A DNA stretch of 64,000 nucleotides from Cheiracanthium punctorium (taxonomy: Eukaryota > Arthropoda > Arachnida > Araneae > Cheiracanthiidae), in assembly GCA_038373885.1 (NCBI GenBank), contig JAWZYV010015814.1:62001-126000 (forward strand), written 5' to 3'. Positions 48,706 to 60,360 of the stretch are shown here, piece after piece; position 1 is the stretch's first letter; the number at the start of each line of letters is the position of its first letter. The notes beneath the pieces were generated by a model, which searched no databases, had not been told where the DNA came from, and worked only from the letters and a program-made list of their open reading frames with translations. The translations under genes and the position numbers were made by a program.

Positions 48706-48829
48706 CCTGTAAACAATTTCAGTACCAAGAAAAAGTAATTTACGGCACTTACACATACTGCTGTGGGGGGGGACATTTTTTTATGAATCTCTAAATTAGA
48801 AAATTTTATATTTAAAAAAAAAAAAAAAC

Positions 48830-48883
48830 CGTGAAATTACACGAATGTTTTCACGGTGAGGAACATATTCGTGTAATTTCACG
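48830..48883. repeat. 17-bp hairpin
   Basis: CGTGAAATTACACGAAT (48830-48846) is exactly complementary to 48867-48883; the loop contains a further TTCACGG. Possibly the core of a small palindromic element. Confidence 0.75.
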
Positions 48884-49029
48884 CATTCATCTTAAACAAC
48901 TTAACATCTTCATTTGGTTATTGTTTTGTGATTTTCTAAAGTAAAATAACATGTAGTATAATGAATGAAGAACTTTGTAAGTCAGACACCTATACAAAAA
49001 TAAATAAATAAGTAAAACAGATGTTCGAA

Positions 49030-49997
49030 CAGTGGCGCAGCGTAGGGGAAGGTCCAGCGGGTCCGGACCCCCCGTATAAGTCTAGTTTCGTTATGAGCAG
49101 TGTCTGTTTATCGATAGGAAAACTGAGGCCTGTGGATCCAACAATTTCAGATCTATTAAGTTTCTGTTGGTTTTTGGTAAGAAAAAGTGCTGCACCAACT
49201 TTTAAAGGGATATAGAAACTAGAATCCCGCAGAAAGACATTAACACAAAGCTTCTCCGATGGAATTGAGAATACGCTTTGCAGAATAAAAATCAACCTTA
49301 CAATCAGTCTAGGTAGCATGAAAATTATTAGATACAGTATATAATGAATAAACAAGTGAAATTTCTGAACAACGAAAAAAATGACATTTAACTAATTAAA
49401 AATTTTAGCGAGGGGCGGGGTGGGCCCGATTTAGAAAAAGTTTGATTATAAGCACAATTTAGAATGAGGGACCCCTACCACTGATGTCAACGTGAAATTT
49501 CAAAAATTGTGCCCCCCCACACACACACACACATTTTAAAAAAGAGAATGATTAAGAAAGTACCATTTTACTAAGAATTATCTATTTGAAGTGCAGAAGC
49601 CCAGAACATTATCAAGTAAAAAGCTATAAAACAATAGTTCACATTATTGCGATTAAATAAGTGTAAAAAAAAATGAATTAGAATTATTTTAAATGAAAAT
49701 GTCGGAGGTGGTGCACACTATTCCGGACCCCCTAGGCTCGGGAGTAGATGAAAAATGGCAGTTCAATAACACTCCATTTCGGCAGCCGCAGCCAGCAACT
49801 GTATCACACGGTTTCAGCAGCAGCAGCCCTAACTCCCTAGGCTCTCGCCTAATGGAAAATTTCGTTTAATCCTTAATTTTTTCAGGCAAAATTAGCTCCT
49901 GGAGGTGTGTGTGTGAGGTTAAATCCGATTTCTCCCTCTGGCTATATCCTGTTGGAACCCCCTCTCCCTTAAAAAAAAAATTCTGGCTGCGCTACTG
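49030..49997. mobile_element. Possible hAT-like element, 968 bp
   Basis: The ends CAGTGGCGCAGCGTAGG and CTGGCTGCGCTACTG are inverted, as in the other CAGTGGCG elements, but no clean target duplication is visible, so it may be two fused fragments. Confidence 0.45.
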
Positions 49998-50249
49998 GTT
50001 TCGAGAATGCCATACAAAAGGTCTAACCTTCTTCAGCAGTAAAAAAGGAGCCTGTTCTTTCACTTTCCTTCCTGTGTGGAAGAACTAACTCTCTGCAGTT
50101 CAAGAACAGACACTTATAATACCCAAACTTTCATACTATTTTATTGACGTTAATACTTTGAAGTTAATTAATTTGAATTACAAACACTATATTTTTTAAT
50201 GTTCTTATTGAAACATTGTGTAATTTAATTTTTGTTTTTCTAATGGCGT

Positions 50250-50425
50250 ATATGCATTGGCCACTACCAAGGAGTGAAACTCGGCCTCTTTACTATGGAG
50301 ACACCCGATCGGTGGACCAGCGTCACCTCCTATGAAAATACGGACGAAATTATATCCAAGACCGCCCGGGAATCGAACCCGGAGTGAGGTAGAATGGCTC
50401 TCTAACCACTACACAACCTGGGCGA
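50250..50425 (-). mobile_element. tRNA-derived SINE, family 2, copy 1
   Basis: The minus strand starts GCCCAGGTTGTGTAGTGGTT (box A form), then GGGTTCGATTCCCGGGCGG (box B). The body has TCCGTATTTTCATAGGAGGT and GACGCTGGTCCACC. The body is shared with 59560-59715. A cloverleaf is only partly preserved. Confidence 0.7.
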
Positions 50426-50581
50426 CTTATTTTTAAATATCATTTTACAATGAGTTATTTTTCTCATGGCAACTTTTTATTCAGTACCAAATAGAAAGTC
50501 TATCGTGAAACAAATTTCTTGATGAAGACGCCATTTTTTAAAAATAAAAGTCTTTGAGTAAGAGGCCTGAACACATCTTAA

Positions 50582-50890
50582 CCCTTTGAGGCGCAACCCT
50601 TTCCCAATGCTGAAAAAAGGTCAGCGTTGCCATCGCTCGACTTAACTACCAGCAAGATGGCGGACGATCGAATTCTTGCATTCTTCCATTTTTCAGCAGA
50701 TGTCAGTGCTGTTGAAAATAATCGTGGCAATATTTTTACGGGAAATGATGTGCTAAAAAGTAAAGGATTCTCGTGAAGCTATGTTACCCGTAACTATTTT
50801 TATAGAAATCCAATCTATTCTTCGCGACTGGCAACAGTCAAAACGTCAGAGTTTGGTGTTTCCAGAGCTGGAACACTGCGCGTTAAAGGG
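50582..50890. mobile_element. TTAA element related to the TTAT foldback, 309 bp
   Basis: Flanked by TTAA (50578-50581 and 50891-50894), ends CCCTTTGAGGCGCAACC and (inverted) CCCTTTAACGCGCAGTG. It shares the GTTGCCATCGCTCGACTTAA, GGCGGACGATCGAA and CAGTCAAAACGTCAGAGTT parts with 21529-22029, but lacks the palindromic arm. Confidence 0.85.
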
Positions 50891-53594
50891 TTAAGCGATA
50901 TCAATAAACCTATGTAGTATTTCTTAATACAACATCGGTAACACAACAAATATCAAATGAATAAATAAAATTTTTTGAATATACCTACGTTGTATTTTTC
51001 TATAGAACATCGGCAACACATCAAATGAATAAATAAAATTTTATGAGAATGATTTAAAACTTATATTCTCCTATATATGTTTTAAATACTTTGACGTTAA
51101 TATAATGAAGCTGCGCTTATATTTAAGTAATTTTTAAGCTCGCGCTTCAAGATTGCATTTTAATCCTCTTAGCTGTTTCAGAGCTGTTTAAAAAAGTCTC
51201 TAGCGGTATTATAGCCACTCAAATTCGCGCTTGGGGCAAGTAAAAAGGACTTCTCCATACATATTATTTTACTTAACAAATTATTTTGGCTCTAGATTAA
51301 CCGAGACGGTTTTTATTATAGTTTTTTTTTTAATCTTTTGAAATAAGAAATTGTTTCTCATAAAATGCAAATATTTCCCTAGAAGAAATATTCCATGAAA
51401 CACTTCACGAGAAATTTTATTTTTATGGCTTCTGAAATAAAATGCACGGAAAAATATAAATCGGAAAGTTATTTCTACTCTTTTGAAATACCACGTTCAT
51501 TTTAATAAGCGCTTTCGAAAATTAATTTTTTGAGTGACGTTTAGAACATTTCTGATGCAAAATAAAATTTAAATGAAGCTAGACGCCTGTTTTGAATAAA
51601 ACAGGAAGTTATTACCGATATTTTATAAGAATTTTTTTCAGCAGAGGTAAATGTGTGCACCTTAGAGCTTATTATTATTCATCTAAATAAAGAATAGCCT
51701 TATTTAAAATGATTACATAAAAATAAGGTCGACTAATTAAAATTTATAAATAGACGATGTTCATTTAAAAGCAAGCATTTTATCGATATAATAAAAGCTC
51801 AGATGCTCTACATGGAAATCGAATAATGATCATTACATGGACATCGAATAATGATCATATAATATATTTAGAGCACCAGGAAGTAGTGTCAGTTTTTTTG
51901 TAAATTAAATTCAAATAAAAATATTTTTAACAAGTGTTTAGCAGTTGTACCTAAACAATGGATTTATAATTGTTATATTACAAAGCTATAATTTCAAAGA
52001 TATTTTTTTTTCTTCCAAAAAAGATATGCGAAGAAAAGGGGAGAATTGCTTCTCTAATTTCAAAATATCTTGAAACTGATTTTTAGGTATTCGTGTATGT
52101 GACATTTTACAGCAAAAATTCTATAAATATCTGTGTTCACCTTAGTCAAAGAGGGATATATAAAAAGAACTCCTGGGCTTCCCATCCCCACAGGTTACGA
52201 ATTCCGTCTAATCCTGGAAAATGGAGCACCTACGTTACAAGCCTCACATACATGCCAATTTCCGAATTATTAATTTTAAAATTTAATTTAATAATTAATG
52301 CCACATTTCGTTAGTGCCAGCTAGCTGAAATATTGACGTAGTACACAAAGACGATATTGACGTACACAAAGACGTGGGACTAGGCTTGCCAACTTTTATA
52401 GGCGAATTTACGGACTTTCGCGCTTAAAATTCGGGACTTGGCTTTAAAAAAAAAAAAAAAAAACCCAGCTCCATCTTACGTGAGAAACATAAAGGTGAGA
52501 AACATAAAACCAGATTTAATTTTTACACTTTAAATAGTTCTAATTATACATGGAACATAGTTAACAATAGTTAAAGTAATCAGGCGAACTTATGAAAAAT
52601 TAACATTAACTATTAGTTTTCCATCTCTCTTCTTTAAAATCAAAACAAATAGTACTATCACTGGCAGCTAAATTAAATAAACTTTTCACTTTCTTACACA
52701 AAAACAAAATGTTTTTACTTTGGCATGTGAAAAATAGTTAAAAAAATCCATAAGTGGCAATACATTAAAAAAAAAAAACCTTTATAAGAGGAACTTAAAT
52801 ATTACTTTAATTATTAATTTGGAGAAAATCTTAAGATGTATTAAACCACTTTTACTGAAATCGTAATATTAATTATTTAGAAAAGAAACTTAAAACTATA
52901 TAATGTTCTGCTCAGCTCATATTCATTTACTAAAGAATATGAACTGAGCAGAAATGTTTAAAATCTCTTCTGAGATGATTATAATTGATCAAATTAATTA
53001 TTCAAAAAGATGTGTTAAAGACGGGACTTTTGGCGTCCCATGCACATTTTTGGGGGGACGTGTACTCTAGCTGTAGAAACGGGGCGTTGCGGCTCTCGCG
53101 GGATGGTTGGCAACCCTAGAGGGTGATCGAGCGATCACCGCGTAAGTCGAATTCGCGTAAGTCGGCGTATAATTTCCCATATAAATATGCACTGAGGCCG
53201 AAACTGAGACTAAATAAAATGATAATTTAGAAAAAGATGTTTAATAAAATCTTAGATAATACATTTGCGCGCAGGGTGGTTATAATTAAACTTCTATAAT
53301 AAACAGGACTCTACAATTAAAACGAATGCACAGACTGTAACCAAATTTGGTATGTATACTATATAAGAGATACGCTCGAAGAGTTTCGAAAAAAAGAAAG
53401 TTCAAAAAATGTCCACTAGGTGGGGTTTTGCATTAAAAAACCCCAGCAAATTTAACCATAGAAATGGCGCCCTAGAAATGTAGAAATAATTTCAACATTT
53501 ATTCACCAGTTTCTGAGTATTTATTAAACAATTCGGGTCATTTTTTGAGCTGATTTCACCATGCAAAGCGCCACCTAGTGGAAAACTTTTGAAC

Positions 53595-53760
53595 TACACT
53601 TTTTCAAACACGCACATGTCGTGTTGCACGACACGCACATGTACTTATTGTACATGTACTGACACATGTACTGACACGCACATGTACTGCACACGCACAT
53701 GTCGCACATGTGCAATACCACGCACACGTGGTATTGCACATGTCGTGTGTACAGTCCATA
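53595..53760. repeat. ACATGT/CACGCACATGT minisatellite
   Basis: Repeated CACGCACATGT, GACACATGTACT and GTACATGTAC words, with inverted pairs such as CACACGTGGTATTGCACATG. Both strands are open only because of the repeat; the Cys-rich small frames here are artefacts. Confidence 0.85.
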
Positions 53761-54476
53761 TGCCAAACTGGGTGTCAGTCTGCTCATTCGCTTCATCTCT
53801 GGAGTGCTATTTACAGGGGAATTTAGTTATAACCACCCCCTGTTCAACAAATTAAATTATGAAAATTACAGACCGGAGTTATTTTAGAATCGACAAATTC
53901 GTCTTGTCCAACGAGATGCACAAGACAAATCCACGAGAATTGAAAATCGCGTAAGTCGGGGTATTAATGTAACCGAAAAAAAAAAAAAATTATAAACAAA
54001 ATGTCCCAAGAACGTGGTAACACGCTATAATTCTAGACCTATTAGAGATAGGTGGGCAATGTTAATTGAAAAAATGTTCAAAACAAGGAAGGAAGAAAAA
54101 GACGAAAAATTCCTTTCATTAATTTAAAAAAAAAAAAAGGTTCTTTTTAAATTTCATCACAGCCCCCGTACAGAAAAATACCCAACGAAATTTCAGCCTT
54201 TCGTCATAAAACGTCGCAGAGAAATCTTTAAACAAAGATGATCAGGGGCTATGCGTGGATTTGAATGGGAACGTTTAAAGCTAGAGTGCAAAAATATATT
54301 TCCTTTCGTGATTTTCGCCCCCTTCGTCAGCTATTGAAAAGTGGTTTAAGCCAGCATATATGTATTTTCATATCTCTGACATTTTTTTAGGATATCTCAA
54401 ACTTTGTGCATCACCTCATTAGTGTAAGGGACACAGGTGATTTTTTTACAGGGGTTGCATACAAATTTAAAAAACT

Positions 54477-54574
54477 GGAGTGACTCCACTCGACTTACCG
54501 CACACTTACGATTAAGATCCTTACTAAACGTTTAAATAAATTTTAATCGATAAATAATTTAGCAAAATTTCTTA

Positions 54575-54610
<36 letters not shown>

Positions 54611-55186
54611 GAGCTCAAGCGAATGTACCGTTTAAATGCTAGCGCACTTTCAAGAATTTCCATCCCCTAGGCCATAATGTAAAAGAAATCTTTTTCCTAG
54701 CTCTATAGAAAAACTATAAGTCCTATATACATCAAAATCAGTACCGGTCTTGCGACGGTGGTTTATGACATATATACCCAATTTGAGCTCAATCAAATGT
54801 ACCGTTTAAACGCTAGCGCACTTTCAAGAATTTCCACCCGAACGCCATAATGTAAAAGAAATCTTTGTCGTAGCCCTGTAGAAAAACTATAATTCCACAC
54901 ACCAAATAATAACACACCTATAATAACACACCAAAATCAATACTGGTCTTGCAACAGTGGTTTATGACATATACACCCAATTTGAGCTCAATCGAATGCC
55001 CCGTTCAGGAGCTATCGTGTTCACTCACATACACACAAACACATATACATACCCACATCTCGTAAAAATAGCATAAATGAATTCAGAAGACCTCAAAATG
55101 TGTCAATACACCAAAAGCTCGAAGTCGAATTTTTTCATGATTACAATACTTTCCTTACATGGTGTACATGTTCGGAAAGTAAAAAG
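54477..55186 (+). mobile_element. ACTTTCCGAACA element, copy 2
   Basis: It starts GGAGTGACTCCACTCGACTT and ends TGTTCGGAAAGTAAAAAG. It contains a T run (54579-54605), two tandem units (GTTTAAACGCTAGCGCACTT, GTCGTAGCCCTGTAG) and the closing CATACACACAAACACA part. The flanks match 1079-1420, which lacks the insertion. Confidence 0.8.
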
Positions 55187-55891
55187 TGAGACTTTTTTTT
55201 TGAAAATTTACGAGAGGAATTTTTCCTTAAGGTAATCTTTTTTTCCTACCTAGTTTTGAACGTTTTCTTTCTTCAACTTACATTGCTCCCTTATCTCAAA
55301 TAGATAAAGAATTAAAGCATGTTCCCCCCCTTTTTGGCAGCCTGAATTTTCACATTATTCATAATAAGCGTTCATGAACTAAAACACACATTTCTCATTT
55401 GCTTCGACAAAATGCGTGTGAAATTTAAATCACCGCTCCTCATGTATCCAGTTTCCTTTATTACAGAAACTAAGTCATTTTACCTTCACATTTTCTCAGA
55501 AAAAAAAAAAATCTTTTAAGCTAAATGTTCCTTTCAAAATATTTGCACAAGAATAAAAACGTAATTTATGCGAGAACATTTTTACAGCTTCCCCTTTCGC
55601 AAGAGACGGGGAGCACGAAAAGTTTGATTGTTATTTTAACCTTTAACGCTGATCCAATTTCTCAACTGCAATACAAATAACCCTAAAGTGGCAATTTGTA
55701 TTATCGCGTACGTAATCTAAATGATTATTGCGGCAGACAAAGATGGAAGAATATTTTGTGAGCACAGTCTGTTAATCGATTTTGCAAATAATGAAGGCAA
55801 TTCTTCCCGATGACATGTAATTTTCCTTTTTCAAGGTTGTTCTTCCAGGAGGAAAACGTGCAGTTTTTGAACAACTTTTTAAAAGAATTAA

Positions 55892-56050
55892 CCCTTTGAG
55901 GTGCAACCCCTTTCCCAATGCTGAAAAAAGGGCAGCCGTTGCCATCGCTCGACGTAACGACCAGCAAGAGGGCGGACGATCGAAACGTCCATTGCATGCC
56001 GCAGATCTAGAGACCCTTTTTTGACGCAGCTGGCTGTGCCCGCGCACATA
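55892..56050. mobile_element. TTAA foldback-family fragment
   Basis: TTAA (55888-55891) and CCCTTTGAGGTGCAACC begin a half copy with GGGCAGCCGTTGCCATCGCT and AGGGCGGACGATCGAAACGT, then AGACCCTTTTTTGACGCAGC. It breaks off at the palindrome centre, near GCTGTGCCCGCGC. Confidence 0.75.
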
Positions 56051-57911
56051 ACTAATACTATCAATAGGGCCCCAATATTTTTCTTTTGCCCTGGGCCCAC
56101 AGTTGCCTTGATCGGGGTCTGACCGCCATATTGATGCAAGTAATATACGACTGCACTTTTTCCAACGTTAAAGTCAGTACCAACTCATCCCGTTGTTGTT
56201 CTATACACCGATTCATTTTTATCGCATTCTCCAGCTTTCGGCAAATGCCAATTTGGATTAAAATAATTCTGGCATCTATTTTACAAATAGAATTGATTAT
56301 TTCAACTGGAAATGATTCAACTGGAAAGTATAATCTTTTTTTTTCTTTTACATAAAATTCAAACAAATAATTTTTCATTAAGAACTGAATGACAAGCAAG
56401 CTGTCCCTAAATATAGGACTCCTATTTCTTCAAATTTTAAAGCGACATTTTTAATAACAGGTAGTTTATTTTATTTTATTTTTTTTTTTCAGAAAAATGC
56501 CCCCCCCCTTTCCCCACATCTACCCTCTTTAGAGGATTCTATTCGGAATGTTCTAAAATGGATGTTTGGGTATTTGTGAGTGTTGTATTTGAAAGCAAAA
56601 ATTTCATGGCTATCTCTTTTCTTCTTTGAAATCACGCAGGAGATATGAAAATAACGTTTTGGCCCCCTGTCCCCCCATTAATGACGAATTTTGGCTCTAC
56701 GATCTAGTACCTACGCTAAAAAACTAGCACACGTACCCAATTTCGTATTACTATATCATCTGTGGTTTTGATTTGGCAAAATTCTGATTTAGGAAATAAA
56801 AGGACTTATTTTTGCAAAATTCTGATTTAGGAAATAAAAGGACACAACGAGGAGCCGCTCGTTAAAATATTAATAGCTCTTTAACAGGGAAAAAAAAATC
56901 AACTCATAATCTTTAAGCTCTTAGAGAAATTGATAACGTTCATTATTTTCGCGCAAAACAGAATGTTAATCACAATTTTATTTCCCTACCCCATTTTTGT
57001 TCCTAAATATTCACTCTTTCTAATTAAAATTTCCTCCCAGCTTTCTTCACTCGGTATGAGAAATGCTTCAAAATTTTTTGATAGTAGAGAATTTTATTAT
57101 TCAGTCTCGAGTATTTAATCTTTTTCGCATACGAGAGAGAATATTAATATAAGACGAAATTTCCATGTAGCTTCAGCTAACGTTGTCTCTTATTCATTTT
57201 CGTGGAAGTATGCGGAAAATACCCATAATCCACTTCTTTACGTTTGGTGATTACTTTCCGTGTATTGTTTGTTTAATTGGGTGCCAAACCCGTGGCGTCA
57301 TTCTTCAAAACTTGTTTTTTATTGGAAACGCTTATACGAGATTTCGAATACCTTTAAAACTGAACTCATAGTGTTTAAATAAACAGAAAACTGAAAGTAA
57401 GTAAATACATGAAAATAAATATAAGTTGACTTAAACCACTTCTGAGTGGTTCTCCAAGCGAAAAAATTTACACCTGAAAATCGCGTTTCAGGGGCTATCC
57501 ACAAATTACGTAAAAAAACAGCGCTCGCTTATTTATACCATTTTTTGGTATTGTATCGCCCCTTCCTAACTTCCATTAAACAGATCAATGGGCCTTTTTG
57601 TAATGAAAGGCTGAAGTTTTGTCCATCCCCCAAATTCTTGTATGGGGGCACATTTTACCAAGTGGGATTTTTATACGGGGGTCGTATACAAATTTAAATT
57701 CTGTATTTATTTAGATTTCATCTGCAGAAAATTTGAATTGATCCCGTACAATTTTGTGCTTTTTTTACGTAACTTCCTAGTTTATTATATATACCTCCAT
57801 GATCAATATTTAAGGTATAAAAGTCTAGGTCAATGTTTTTGGGAAGCCTTGCATACGTATTGCCGCAGAAAACTCGGCTTATTCCTGAGTTCGTCGTTCT
57901 AAAGTCCAGTT

Positions 57912-58425
57912 GATGTAGAAAGTTCTAGTAAAGAATCCACTTGTCAGTATGGAAAACGAACTTTATTGCTTTTAGAACTTAGTCGAACAATCAGCTGTAC
58001 AAAATCAGACAGTATAACGTGCTATAATAATCTTCTCAGTACAGAAGCTTTCAAAAATGCTGTATTCCTCACACAAAATAAAACACTTCCACAGGCAAAA
58101 ATTCAATGGAAATGTACGAGGGATTTCGTAGACAGTCCCTCAAGACTCAACAATGATGAATTTACATACAGCACTTTAAAACAATGCTTCAAAAAGGCAA
58201 GCGCAAATACCGCTTCTATAGCACAATTCACAGCGTAATACAGCGAACTCAACGAATGCTCGGTGAGAAAATGAACTGAGGGTCCGTCATGCCTGTATTT
58301 ATAGGTGACGCAGAAGTTGCAAGTAGCTTCTAAAAGAATGCATCCCTCGAAGATTACGTCATAGAGGAGAAATAGGGTAATATTAGGCTATTATGTGATT
58401 TTAATGCAGTAAAACAAACTTTACA
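57912..58425 (-). mobile_element. Possible solo LTR
   Basis: TGTAGAAAGTTCTAG at the left and AAACTTTACA at the right form imperfect TG/CA-bounded inverted ends. The minus strand has a TATAAATA box near 58300, then CTCAGTTCATTTTCTC, an initiator-like stretch, as in LTR promoters. No target duplication is evident and no gag or pol sequence is nearby. Confidence 0.35.
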
Positions 58426-59050
58426 AGCCCCATTGGGAAAATCGCACCAAATGACCGAAATGCTGCCACGCTTGGCGACTTTTTTCCTAGGTCCAATATT
58501 TCAAGAGATTTCTAGAAATGCTGTACTAACAATGCGGAAACCCAAACCTCCGTATCTTCGGTTCTAGTTGACCGATTTTGATGCAGCAAAATGCAAAATT
58601 TAACTGTTTTAACGTAGAATACGAATTTTAAACTATTTTAAACCCCAGAATAGTGGTTGCCCCGAAAATCGTAACAGTATATATATATATATATATATTA
58701 ATTCGTCTCTGTGAAAAAATGTGTTTATAATAAATAGCACATTATTATTTAAAATTTGGGCTATTATTTAAAATTTGGGATTTATTTGGGCCTGTTAAGA
58801 TGAACTGCATTAATGTAGTTTTGTGATCTCTGGGCCAAGTGCTGAATTTTGTCGAGCAATGAATTACGATGAAACTTCCCGCAATCTGTTCATTGGCCGA
58901 TGAAAAAACGATCACCTTTTGCTAACAGAGTTTCCATCACTTCAATGAAAGAAAATTGATTCGAGATAGGAGCATTTTGATTGACAATGTCGGTCATGGA
59001 ATGAACTGAACTTATCTCAAGGCACCACTACACTTGAAATAACACGATTT

Positions 59051-59420
59051 TTACTTCCTTGTACGGAGTATAATGAAGTATTGTGATCGTGAAAAATTTC
59101 CGGAGCCAGATTTAGACGAAAACGCCGATTTTGACGACGTCTAAATTTACTTTGTTTAAAGAATTTTTGCAATGCATCTCATTGTACTCTTGCATGCACG
59201 TTCATATAAATGCATGTACAACCCTTTCTGACCGACCGCGAGCCTATTTTGACCAATTTTTCCTATGCCGTCTGTACGTACTTACGTACAAATGTAACTC
59301 ACGTATCGCAAAAAATATTCGTCGTAGAATGTTGAAACTTTATATACAGGATTGCTGTAACATCTAGTTGTGTACCTCGACTTTTGGTTCCAATCGACTG
59401 GATAGTTTATCTAAAGGGTC
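59051..59420 (+). repeat. Dispersed repeat, copy of 43911 family
   Basis: TACTTCCTTGTACGGAGTAT, TCTAAATTTACTTTGT, TGTACGTACTTACG, GTCGTAGAATGTTGAA and CGACTGGATAGTTTAT parallel 43911-44230. It lacks the 130-bp array. Confidence 0.6.
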
Positions 59421-59559
59421 GAAAAGATTCTAAATACATTACGCTCTATGGGCCTAAATTAATTAAAGCGTATTTTAGAGGTATTAGGCTATTTCAAACA
59501 ACTCAGAAGTGATATTCGTTGTTAAGGGTTACAAAATTAACTTCCCCATCGAAAAAAGT

Positions 59560-59715
59560 GTCTTACCACTTCCAACGTCGGACCAACGTCGCCCCTTATG
59601 AAAGGACGGACAAAATGACAACCACGTCAAGTCGGAGATCGAACCCCAGTCCCCGGGAGTTGAACCCGAAACCGGAGTACGGCGCTTTACCTACCACACA
59701 TTCGGCTTGAACGCA
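59560..59715 (-). mobile_element. tRNA-derived SINE, family 2, copy 2
   Basis: The minus strand starts GCCGAATGTGTGGTAGGTAA, then GTTTCGGGTTCAACTCCCGG (box B). A second GGGGTTCGATCTCC follows about 15 bases later. The body has GTCATTTTGTCCGTCC and GGCGACGTTGGTCC, shared with 50250-50425. Confidence 0.7.
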
Positions 59716-59919
59716 ACTAAATGTTCAACTAAAGCACAGGCCGTAGCCATGGGGGTGTCAGGTGGGGCTGAACCCTACCTAACAGCATCATTTGCCCCCT
59801 CCTAAAAGATTTCACATCAAAATGTTTAATACAGATGTTTTGAAAAAGTTTTATATATTAATTGTAAGTTATCAAAGTTTTATATATCACAAAGTTTTAT
59901 ATATTACGTAACAAAAATA

Positions 59920-60199
59920 GTCACGATTCTTTTTAACAGCACTGGCATCTGCTGAAAAATGGAAGAATGCTAGAACAGCTGGATAGATTTCCCAATGCTG
60001 AAAAAAGGGCAGCCGTTGTCATCGCTCGACTTAACTACCAGCAAGAGGGCGGACGATCGAAACGTTCATCGCGTGCCACAGATCTAGAGACCCTTTTTTG
60101 ACGACAGCTGGCTGTGCGGCACAGCCATGAGCGATGAAGTCGAGCGATGGCAACGGCTCCCCTTTTTTCAGCATCGGGAAAGGGTTGCGCCTCAAAAGG
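59920..60199. mobile_element. TTAA foldback-family element, left end truncated
   Basis: It ends GGGTTGCGCCTCAAAAGG with TTAA (60200-60203). It has both palindrome arms (GGGCAGCCGTTGTCATCGCT and GAGCGATGGCAACGGCT) around GCTGGCTGTGCGGCACAGCC. The outer left part is missing. It lies about 100 bp beyond the exon A donor. Confidence 0.78.
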
Positions 60200-60301
60200 T
60201 TAAATGTGAATCTATGCTTAAAACACAAAATAGTTTTTTTCCTCCTCGACTTGCCACAAAAATAAAATTAAACAAAAACAAGAGATAAAGCGGCACAATA
60301 C

Positions 60302-60360
60302 CTCTTTCGACGGCAGTCCATTTTCTACGGGGGGCTCCGATGTGACAGCCTCGACTTTTC
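60302..60360 (-). CDS. Exon A of AKAP-like scaffold gene
   Basis: Short exon of 59 bp after a pyrimidine-rich acceptor (TTTTTCAG) and before a GTATTG donor. The first two bases complete a split codon; the other 19 codons read KVEAVTSEPPVENGLPSKE, an acidic, Pro-containing linker like those between the helices of later exons. It ends in phase 0, as exon B requires. It is the most 5' exon recognised, and an earlier exon must supply the split codon. It carries no helix or known domain. It is the least certain of the seven because it is short and its motif content is weak, but codon content, composition and both splice sites agree. Confidence 0.6.

Larger units (their letters stand above)
47780..60301 (-). 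other. Intron A-B (12.5 kb)
   Basis: It holds the elements listed here plus long AT-rich tracts without recognisable content (47850-48500, 50900-53000, 56400-57400). 57450-57690 has GGGGCTATCCACAAATTACG and TACGGGGGTCGTATACAAAT, phrases that look like ends of a DNA transposon. 56765-56845 is a 40-bp tandem duplication (TTCTGATTTAGGAAATAAAA). 58679-58700 is a TA microsatellite. Confidence 0.7.
12624..60360 (-). other. Gene span: multi-exon AKAP-like scaffold gene (internal part)
   Basis: Seven minus-strand exons with canonical AG acceptors and GT donors join in one open frame of 959 bp. Introns, 5' to 3', are 12522, 19191, 1801, 3972, 5759 and 3533 bp. The product alternates acidic, Pro/Ser-rich linkers with four short amphipathic helices. 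Their hydrophobic spacing (x..hh..hh..x) matches the motif known for helices that bind the RII subunit of protein kinase A, so the inferred role is a multivalent kinase-anchoring scaffold. No start codon, stop codon, promoter or UTR was recognised, so the gene probably continues on both sides. Alternatives are a cytoskeletal or neuronal low-complexity protein with unrelated short helices. The joined gene model is well supported by splice sites and by repeated motifs shared among exons; the function is inference. Confidence 0.8.

Noticed and set aside
50335..50425. tRNA gene on the minus strand
   Set aside because: Shares its downstream body with 59.6 kb and lacks a pairing acceptor stem; it is a SINE head.
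53575..53855. Cys/His-rich small proteins on both strands
   Set aside because: Both are translations of the ACATGT minisatellite.
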